A stretch of 64,000 nt of DNA, taken from positions 62,001-126,000 of the forward strand of contig NZ_QYUR01000002.1 of NCBI RefSeq assembly GCF_003596405.1. Reading direction: 5' to 3'. Below the pieces are notes generated by a model. It searched no databases. It worked only from the letters and a program-made list of their open reading frames with translations, and was not told the origin of the DNA. Within the stretch, counting starts at the first letter, position 1, and every line of letters starts with the position of its first letter. This stretch comes from Pseudomonas cavernicola (GTDB taxonomy: Bacteria; Pseudomonadota; Gammaproteobacteria; Pseudomonadales; Pseudomonadaceae). The translations under genes and the position numbers were made by a program. This document shows, piece by piece, positions 58,600 to 64,000 of this stretch.

Positions 58600-59316
58600 A
58601 TGCGATCCCTCACCCGTCTTGCCGCCGCCCTCGCCCTTAGTTCTGCCGCTCTCGCCAGCCTGCCGACCTTGGCTGACGAGGCACGCTACAACCAAATCGC
58701 CCTGCGCGCCGAAGTCAACCAGGACGTGGCCCATGACCTGATGCACGTCACCCTCTATAGCGAGGTGCAAAACAGCGATCCGGCCAAGCTCGCCGCCGAA
58801 ACCACCCAGACCCTGAACATTGCCGTGGAGCAGGCTTGCCAGGTCAAAAACGTCAGCGTCAAACTCGGCAGCCGCAACAGCTACCCGATCTACGACGAGA
58901 AAGGCCAACAGATCACCGGCTGGCGCGAACGTGCCGAACTACGCCTTGAAAGCGCCGACTTCGCCACGCTATCCAAGCTGACCAGCGAACTGCTGAAGGA
59001 CTTGAAGATGGGCAGCATGGACTTTGCGATCTCCAACCCTTCACGCAAAAAGAGTGAAGACGAGCTGCTGAAGGAAGCGGTTGCCGCCTTCAAGGCCCGT
59101 GCGCAACTGGCCACTGAAGCCCTCGGCGGCAAAAGCTACAAGTTGGTCAATCTGAGCCTCAACAGCGCGGGTTTCCAGCCGATCCGGCCGATGCGCATGG
59201 ATGCCATGGCGGGCAGCATGTCGATGGCCAAAGCCGCGCCGGTACCGGAAATCGAAGCCGGCACTAGCGAGGTCACGGTCAACGCCGATGGCGTCATCGA
59301 AGTGCAGATGCCCTGA
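58600..59316 (+). CDS. SIMPL domain periplasmic protein (DUF541)
   Basis: This is a periplasmic protein of the SIMPL (DUF541) family; members include stress-related and outer-membrane-associated proteins of unclear biochemistry (for example E. coli YggE). The 238-residue protein has a signal peptide (about 1-25). It also has the family pattern RAEVNQDVAHDLMHVTLYSEV, GWRERAELRLESADF and EVTVNADGVIEVQMP at the end. AAGGAGT precedes the start. It lies alone between roxS (divergent) and the dpp genes. Confidence 0.87.
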   Translation: MRSLTRLAAALALSSAALASLPTLADEARYNQIALRAEVNQDVAHDLMHVTLYSEVQNSDPAKLAAETTQTLNIAVEQACQVKNVSVKLGSRNSYPIYDEKGQQITGWRERAELRLESADFATLSKLTSELLKDLKMGSMDFAISNPSRKKSEDELLKEAVAAFKARAQLATEALGGKSYKLVNLSLNSAGFQPIRPMRMDAMAGSMSMAKAAPVPEIEAGTSEVTVNADGVIEVQMP

Positions 59317-59494
59317 TCCTGTGCGGTGGCGCTTTTTTACAGCGTCGCCGCCTCGCGCAAAGCGCCTGGAATTATAGAAAGGCGACATCCACGGACGAAC
59401 TCGCCACAGCTTCTACACTGATTGGACCGAGTGACTTGCACTGGGCATACGCCCTGCATAGTTTCACGCGGGTCGGCTCACGAGGCCGTACCTC

Positions 59495-59510
59495 AAACAA
59501 TGACAACAAA
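59495..59510 (+). promoter_or_regulatory. Candidate Hfq/Crc A-rich motif in the dppA1 leader
   Basis: AAACAATGACAACAAA lies directly before the TGAGG ribosome-binding site of the first dppA gene. It fits an AAN-rich Hfq/Crc catabolite-repression site, or a target for a small RNA with a GU-rich seed. Function is inferred. Confidence 0.4.
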
Positions 59511-59522
59511 CCTGAGGCCACC

Positions 59523-61124
59523 ATGCGTAAAAACGTTGCCGTTCCCTTTATGCTCGCCGCCGGGCTACTCGCCAGCGCGCCCTTCGCCCATGCCGCCACT
59601 AACCTGGTGTACTGCTCCGAAGGCAGCCCCGCCGGCTTCGACCCAGGCCAATACACCACTGGCACCGATTTCGACGCCTCGGCGGAAACCGTGTTCAACC
59701 GCCTGACCCAGTTCGAGCGTGGCGGCACTGCGGTGATTCCTGGCCTGGCGACCAGTTGGGAGGTATCCGACGATGGCCTGACCTACAGCTTTCACCTGCG
59801 TGACGGCGTGAAGTTCCATACCACCGAGTACTTCAAGCCGAGCCGCGAATTCAACGCGGACGACGTGCTGTTCACCTTCGAGCGCATGCTCAATAAAGAC
59901 CATCCGTTCCGCAAGGCCTACCCGACCGAGTTCCCCTACTTCACCGACATGGGTATGGACGCCAATATCACCAAGGTCGAGAAAATTGACGCCAAGACCG
60001 TCAAGTTCACCCTGGCCAGTGTCGACGCTGCGTTTATCCAGAACCTGGCAATGAGCTTCGCCTCGATCCAGTCCGCCGAATACGCCGACCAGTTGCTGAA
60101 ATCCGGCAAGGCTGCCGACATCAACCAGAAGCCGGTTGGCACCGGCCCCTTCGTGTTCAAGCGTTATCAGAAAGACGCGCAGATCCGCTTCACCGGCAAC
60201 AAGGACTATTGGGTTCCGGGTGACGTGAAGATCGACAACCTGATCTTCTCCATCACCACCGACGCTTCGGTGCGCATGCAGAAGCTCAAGGCCAACGAGT
60301 GCCAGATCACCCTGTTCCCACGCCCGGCCGACCTCGAATCGCTTAAGAAAGACCCGAACCTGCAGATGCCATCGCAGCCGGGCTTCAACGATGGCTATAT
60401 AGCCTACAACGTCACCCACAAGCCGCTGGACAAGCTGGAAGTGCGTCAGGCGCTGGACATGGCGGTGAACAAGCAAGGCATCATCGACGCGGTGTACCAG
60501 AGCGCCGGCCAACTGGCCGTGAACGGCATGCCGCCGACCCAGTGGTCCTACGATGAGACCATCAAGGACGCCGCCTACAACCCGGAAAAAGCCAAAGAGC
60601 TGCTGAAGGCCGCCGGCGTCAAGGAAGGCACCGAAATCACCCTATGGGCCATGCCGGTACAGCGCCCGTACAACCCCAACGCCAAGCTGATGGCTGAGAT
60701 GCTGCAGTCCGACTGGGCCAAAGTCGGCATCAAGGCGAAGATCGTCACGTACGAGTGGGGCGAGTACCTCAAGCGCGCCAAAGCCGGCGAACACGACGCC
60801 ATGCTGATCGGCTGGAGTGGCGACAACGGTGACCCGGACAACTGGCTGGGCACCCTGTACGGCTGCGATGCGGTAGACGGCAACAACTTCTCCAAGTGGT
60901 GCAACGCCGACTACGACAAGCTGATCAAAGAGGCCAAACGCACCACTGACCAAGCCAAACGCACCGAGCTGTACAAGCAGGCTCAACACATCCTCAAGGA
61001 CCAAGTGCCGATCACCCCGATCGCCCACTCCACCGTGTATCAACCGATGCGCAAGAGCGTGCAGGACTTCAAGATCAGTCCGTTCGCCCTGAACTCCTTC
61101 TACGGCGTCAGCGTCGGTAAGTAA
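59523..61124 (+). CDS. dppA: Dipeptide ABC transporter substrate-binding protein 1
   Basis: This periplasmic solute-binding protein of the DppA/OppA family captures di- or tripeptides for the DppBCDF transporter. The 533-residue protein has a signal peptide (about 1-24, ending AHA). The family segments are NLVYCSEGSPAGFDP, SYSFHLRDGVKFH, GTGPFVFKRYQKD and WSGDNGDPDNWLGTLYGC. I chose ATG 59523 because GAGG lies 6 bases upstream and the upstream frame encodes no signal peptide. A second paralogue follows. Confidence 0.94.
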   Translation: MRKNVAVPFMLAAGLLASAPFAHAATNLVYCSEGSPAGFDPGQYTTGTDFDASAETVFNRLTQFERGGTAVIPGLATSWEVSDDGLTYSFHLRDGVKFHTTEYFKPSREFNADDVLFTFERMLNKDHPFRKAYPTEFPYFTDMGMDANITKVEKIDAKTVKFTLASVDAAFIQNLAMSFASIQSAEYADQLLKSGKAADINQKPVGTGPFVFKRYQKDAQIRFTGNKDYWVPGDVKIDNLIFSITTDASVRMQKLKANECQITLFPRPADLESLKKDPNLQMPSQPGFNDGYIAYNVTHKPLDKLEVRQALDMAVNKQGIIDAVYQSAGQLAVNGMPPTQWSYDETIKDAAYNPEKAKELLKAAGVKEGTEITLWAMPVQRPYNPNAKLMAEMLQSDWAKVGIKAKIVTYEWGEYLKRAKAGEHDAMLIGWSGDNGDPDNWLGTLYGCDAVDGNNFSKWCNADYDKLIKEAKRTTDQAKRTELYKQAQHILKDQVPITPIAHSTVYQPMRKSVQDFKISPFALNSFYGVSVGK

Positions 61125-61130
61125 CCCCAG

Positions 61131-61179
61131 AGAACCTGTTCAAGAGCGTCGCGAGCGCAGCAGATATTGAACAGGTTCT
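61131..61179. repeat. AACCTGTTCAA palindrome between the two dppA genes
   Basis: AGAACCTGTTCAA (61131-61143) and its exact complement (61167-61179) are 13-bp arms with a 23-base loop. A second small palindrome, GGCGACC..GGTCGCC, lies near 61230. No T-run follows, so it is more likely an mRNA-stabilising or intergenic repeat than a terminator. Confidence 0.55.
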
Positions 61180-61285
61180 AAGCCTATTGCCCGAGCCGGT
61201 TACCCACTGGCTCAGGCAACCATGCTGTGGCGACCTACTCGGTCGCCGCAGGCATGAACCGTCGTACCCTGGGGGGAACACCCGC

Positions 61286-62923
61286 ATGAGTCGTCCTAAT
61301 GCTTTTTTTAACAGCCTGCTGCTGAACGGTCTCTTGCTGGCTGGCGTGCCGACTAGCGCCACTGCGATGGCGGCGATCGACAAACAAGCAATGGATACCC
61401 TGGTGGTCTGCACCGAGGCCAGCCCCGAAGGCTTCGACATCGTTCAATACACCGCAGCAACTACCGCCGATGCTTCGGCGGAAACAGTTTTCGACCGTCT
61501 GGTGAGTTTCGCCCCCGGCAGCACAGAGCTACGCCCCGGCCTGGCCGAGCGCTGGGAAATCTCCGCAGACGGTTTGAGCTACACCTTTCATCTGCGCCAA
61601 GGGGTGAAGTTTCATCACAGCAAAACCTTCAGTCCAAGCCGCAACTTGAATGCCGACGATGTGCTGTGGAGCTTCCAGCGCCAGCTCGATCCGCAGCACC
61701 CATGGCACAAACTGGCCGGCCGGGGATTTCCTTACGCCGAGTCGATGGGAATGGCCACGCTGATCGAGCGCGTCGAGAAGCTCGACGACAACACCGTGCG
61801 CTTCACCCTGAAGCATCCGGAGGCGCCTTTCCTGGCAGATTTGGCCATGGGTTTTGCCTCTATCTATTCCGCGGAATATGCGGAGCAGTTACTCGCCCAG
61901 GGGCAGCCGGACAAGCTCAACAGACAGCCGATCGGCACTGGGCCGTTTGTCTTCGAGCGCTACAGCAAAGACGCGCAAGTGCGCTTTACCGGCAACCAGG
62001 ATTACTGGAACGGCGCGCCCAAACTGGCACGCCTGATCTTCGCCATCACCGCCGATCCCAACGTGCGCCAGCAAAAGCTGCAAGCCAATGATTGCCAGGT
62101 CGCGCTCTACCCGCGGCCGACCGATATTCCGGCCCTGCGCAGCGATCCTGAACTCAAGGTGTTGGAGCTGGACTCGCTGCTGATTGCCTATGTCGCCCTG
62201 AATACTCGGCATCCGCCACTGGACGATGTGCGTGTGCGCCAGGCGATCAATCTGGTTTTCGATAAAAACGTCTACCTGCGCGCGCAATTCGGCGAAGGCG
62301 GCGCCAGCCCGGCGGTGGCGCCCTACCCGCCGACGCTGTGGGGCCACGACGCGAGCCTCAAAGGCTGGCCGCATAACCTTGAGCGCGCCCGCCAGTTGCT
62401 CAAGGAGGCCGGTCAGCAAAACGGCTTCCACCTGTCGATCTGGACCCGCCCCGGTGGCGGGCCGACCAACCCCAATCCCGGTATCGGTGCGCAAATGCTG
62501 CAGGCCGACCTGGCGAAAATCGGCATCACCGCGGATATCCGCGTGTACGAATGGGGCGAACTGATCAAACGGGCCAAGAACGGTGAACATGATCTGGTGT
62601 TTATGGGCTGGGCCGGCGACAACGGCGACCCGGACAACTTCCTCACGCCTAACCTGTCCTGCGCCGCCGCAGCCTCCGGGGAAAACCAGGCCGGCTGGTG
62701 CGATCCGCTCTTCGACGCGCTGATCCAGCAAGCCCGACAAACCCGCGAACAAGACCAGCGGGCTGCCCTCTATCGACAGGCACTGGCGATTTTCCATGAG
62801 CAAGCGCCGTGGATTCCCTTGGCTCATCCCAAGCAATTCAGCGTACTGCGCCGCGATGTGTACGGTTTCGTCCAGAGCCCGATGGGCTCGAATAACTTTT
62901 CCAAGGTGAAACGAGAACCCTAG
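61286..62923 (+). CDS. Dipeptide ABC transporter substrate-binding protein 2
   Basis: This is a paralogue of the preceding DppA, 545 residues, with a signal peptide (about 1-30, MSRPNAFFNSLLLNGLLLAG). It shows the same family segments: TLVVCTEASPEGFD, SYTFHLRQGVKFHH, GTGPFVFERYSKD and WAGDNGDPDNFL. It presumably widens the peptide range of the same transporter. I chose ATG 61286 because a GGGGGGAA lies upstream. Its TAG stop is the first triplet of an intergenic repeat. Confidence 0.92.
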   Translation: MSRPNAFFNSLLLNGLLLAGVPTSATAMAAIDKQAMDTLVVCTEASPEGFDIVQYTAATTADASAETVFDRLVSFAPGSTELRPGLAERWEISADGLSYTFHLRQGVKFHHSKTFSPSRNLNADDVLWSFQRQLDPQHPWHKLAGRGFPYAESMGMATLIERVEKLDDNTVRFTLKHPEAPFLADLAMGFASIYSAEYAEQLLAQGQPDKLNRQPIGTGPFVFERYSKDAQVRFTGNQDYWNGAPKLARLIFAITADPNVRQQKLQANDCQVALYPRPTDIPALRSDPELKVLELDSLLIAYVALNTRHPPLDDVRVRQAINLVFDKNVYLRAQFGEGGASPAVAPYPPTLWGHDASLKGWPHNLERARQLLKEAGQQNGFHLSIWTRPGGGPTNPNPGIGAQMLQADLAKIGITADIRVYEWGELIKRAKNGEHDLVFMGWAGDNGDPDNFLTPNLSCAAAASGENQAGWCDPLFDALIQQARQTREQDQRAALYRQALAIFHEQAPWIPLAHPKQFSVLRRDVYGFVQSPMGSNNFSKVKREP

Positions 62924-63019
62924 GGTGGATTAGCCGCGAAGCGGTGTAATCCACCGCACAGGTCATGGAATCGCCGTACCTCAACGAACAGCGGATTACG
63001 CTTCGCTAATCCGCCCTAC
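62921..63019. repeat. Paired TAGGGTGGATTAG repeats overlapping the second dppA stop
   Basis: TAGGGTGGATTAGCCGCG through GTAATCCACCG (62921-62955), and in opposite orientation GCGGATTACGC through CTAATCCGCCCTA (62991-63019). The first three bases are the stop codon of the upstream gene. Confidence 0.65.
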
Positions 63020-63024
63020 ATGAC

Positions 63025-63097
63025 TGTAGGAGCGGATTTATCCGCGAAGAGGGCGCCTCGGTAGCCCAAGCGCATCGCGGATAAATCCGCTCCTACA
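63025..63097. repeat. Inverted pair of REP sequences (BIME-like)
   Basis: TGTAGGAGCGGATTTATCCG (63025-) and its inverted copy CGCGGATAAATCCGCTCCTA (63076-) form a REP pair, the classic Pseudomonas REP doublet, in the gap before dppB. Confidence 0.8.
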
Positions 63098-63168
63098 CAA
63101 GCATAACGAACCGGCCGGCCTATGCAGCCAGTCGAACAGATGAACCTGATGTGGAGTGCCGAAACGCC

Positions 63169-64000
63169 ATGCTGTCCTTTATTGCCCGCCGCCTGGGGCT
63201 ATTAATCCCCACCTTCTTCGGCATCACCTTGCTGACCTTCGCGCTGATTCGCCTGATCCCCGGCGACCCGGTGGAAGTGATGATGGGTGAACGCCGCGTC
63301 GACCCGGAAATGCACGCCCAGGCCTTGGAGCGCCTGGGCCTGAACAAACCCCTGTATGAACAGTACCTGAACTACATCGGCGATCTCGTCCAGGGGAATC
63401 TGGGCGAATCGCTGCGTACCCGCGAGAGCGTCTGGCACGAGTTCCTCACCTTGTTTCCAGCGACCCTGGAGCTGGCCATCGCCGCCCTGCTGTTCGCCGG
63501 CACGCTCGGCCTACTCGCCGGGGTGATCGCGGCGTTGAAGCGCGGCTCATTGTTCGACCATGGGGTGATGGGCATCTCCCTGGCCGGTTATTCCATGCCG
63601 ATATTCTGGTGGGGCCTGTTGCTGATCATGTTCTTCTCCGTCGGCCTCGGTTGGACGCCGGTCTCCGGGCGCGTCGACCTGCTGTATGACATCCAGCCGG
63701 TTACCGGTTTCATGTTGATCGACACCCTGCTCGGCGATGAAGAAGGTGCCTTTATGGACGCCCTACGACACCTGATCCTGCCGGCCATTGTGCTCGGCAC
63801 TATCCCATTGGCGGTGATCGCGCGGATGACTCGCTCGGCGATGCTCGAAGTGCTGCGCGAAGACTACGTGCGTACTGCGCGCGCCAAGGGCCTGTCGCCG
63901 GCCCGCGTGGTTTTCGTGCATGGCCTGCGTAATGCACTGATCCCGGTGCTGACGGTGTTCGGCCTGCAGGTCGGCACGCTGCTATCCGGTGCGGTGCTGA
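63169..64000 (+). CDS. dppB: Dipeptide ABC transporter permease DppB (partial, cut by window end)
   Basis: This is a membrane permease of the peptide ABC transporter fed by the DppA proteins. The visible 277 residues start MLSFIARRLGLLIPTFFGIT and have the helix, periplasmic insert and helix pattern of E. coli DppB. The EAA-type loop DYVRTARAKGLSPARVV, where the ATPase docks, is visible near the end. I chose ATG 63169 by family N-terminus, with GGAG about 12 bases upstream. The gene continues past the window; dppC, dppD and dppF are expected beyond. Confidence 0.93.
   Translation, partial: MLSFIARRLGLLIPTFFGITLLTFALIRLIPGDPVEVMMGERRVDPEMHAQALERLGLNKPLYEQYLNYIGDLVQGNLGESLRTRESVWHEFLTLFPATLELAIAALLFAGTLGLLAGVIAALKRGSLFDHGVMGISLAGYSMPIFWWGLLLIMFFSVGLGWTPVSGRVDLLYDIQPVTGFMLIDTLLGDEEGAFMDALRHLILPAIVLGTIPLAVIARMTRSAMLEVLREDYVRTARAKGLSPARVVFVHGLRNALIPVLTVFGLQVGTLLSGAVL

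Noticed and set aside
61210..61250. GGCGACC..GGTCGCC as terminator between the dppA genes
   Set aside because: No T-run follows on either strand, and the genes on both sides appear to belong to one transporter operon.

Overview
The window is a gene-dense, GC-rich stretch of a Pseudomonas core chromosome. The assignment rests on gene content and order: sspBA-petCBA-rpsI-rplM, zapE-trpS, a fused cysNC with cysD, algW, hisC-hisD-hisG-murA, ibaG-mlaBCDEF, kdsDC-lptCAB-rpoN-hpf-ptsN-rapZ-ptsO, pmbA-yjgA-tldD, yhdP-rng-maf-mreDCB, gatCAB, roxSR and a dpp operon. As far as I recall, this order follows the P. aeruginosa PAO1 region around PA4427-PA4503 closely. Several proteins, such as AlgW and RoxS/RoxR, match the Pseudomonas forms in length and motifs. 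I see no rRNA, tRNA, CRISPR array, phage or intact insertion sequence.

Layout. (1) 1-5000, minus strand: stringent starvation proteins SspA/SspB, the three cytochrome bc1 subunits, and ribosomal proteins S9/L13. (2) 5100-13600: an aldo/keto reductase, a long-chain-type acyl-CoA dehydrogenase divergent from a GlxA-family regulator, a periplasmic protein of unknown function, ZapE, TrpRS with an unusual C-terminal extension, a small hydrolase and a ZapG/YhcB-like protein. (3) 13600-23600: sulfate activation (CysD, CysNC), a Nif3 protein, the site-1 protease AlgW, histidine biosynthesis genes, MurA and IbaG. (4) 23650-34260: an envelope block made of the Mla phospholipid system on the minus strand and, divergently, KDO synthesis, LPS export and the nitrogen-PTS/RpoN cluster. 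(5) 34300-47650, mostly minus strand: TldD/TldE, DarP, a nitrilase, YhdP, RNase G, Maf and the MreBCD cell-shape operon. (6) 47800-64000: the GatCAB amidotransferase, a small RlpA-like lipoprotein, a Ca2+/Na+ exchanger, a carboxymuconolactone-decarboxylase-like protein, an AEC permease, an ABCD-type ABC transporter, the RoxSR redox two-component system, a SIMPL protein, and the start of a dipeptide ABC transporter (two binding proteins, then DppB cut by the window edge).

Much of the window serves the envelope: lipid transport (mla), LPS (kds/lpt), peptidoglycan and shape (murA, mre, rlpA-like), and envelope stress (algW). These genes are interleaved with global regulators (rpoN/ptsN/ptsO/rapZ, roxSR, sspAB).

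I found no convincing new multi-gene system. The unexplained signal is in the intergenic DNA. A 267-bp element with 22-bp perfect terminal inverted repeats separates ptsN from rapZ and ends 4 bases before the rapZ start codon. A family of TAGGGTGG/TAGGCTGG palindromic repeats supplies the TAG stop codon of three unrelated genes (trpS, tldD, the second dppA). GTGAAAAC-ended palindromes occur twice, one of them splitting a terminator. Classic Pseudomonas REP sequences are also present. Two A-rich leaders resemble Hfq/Crc catabolite-control sites.
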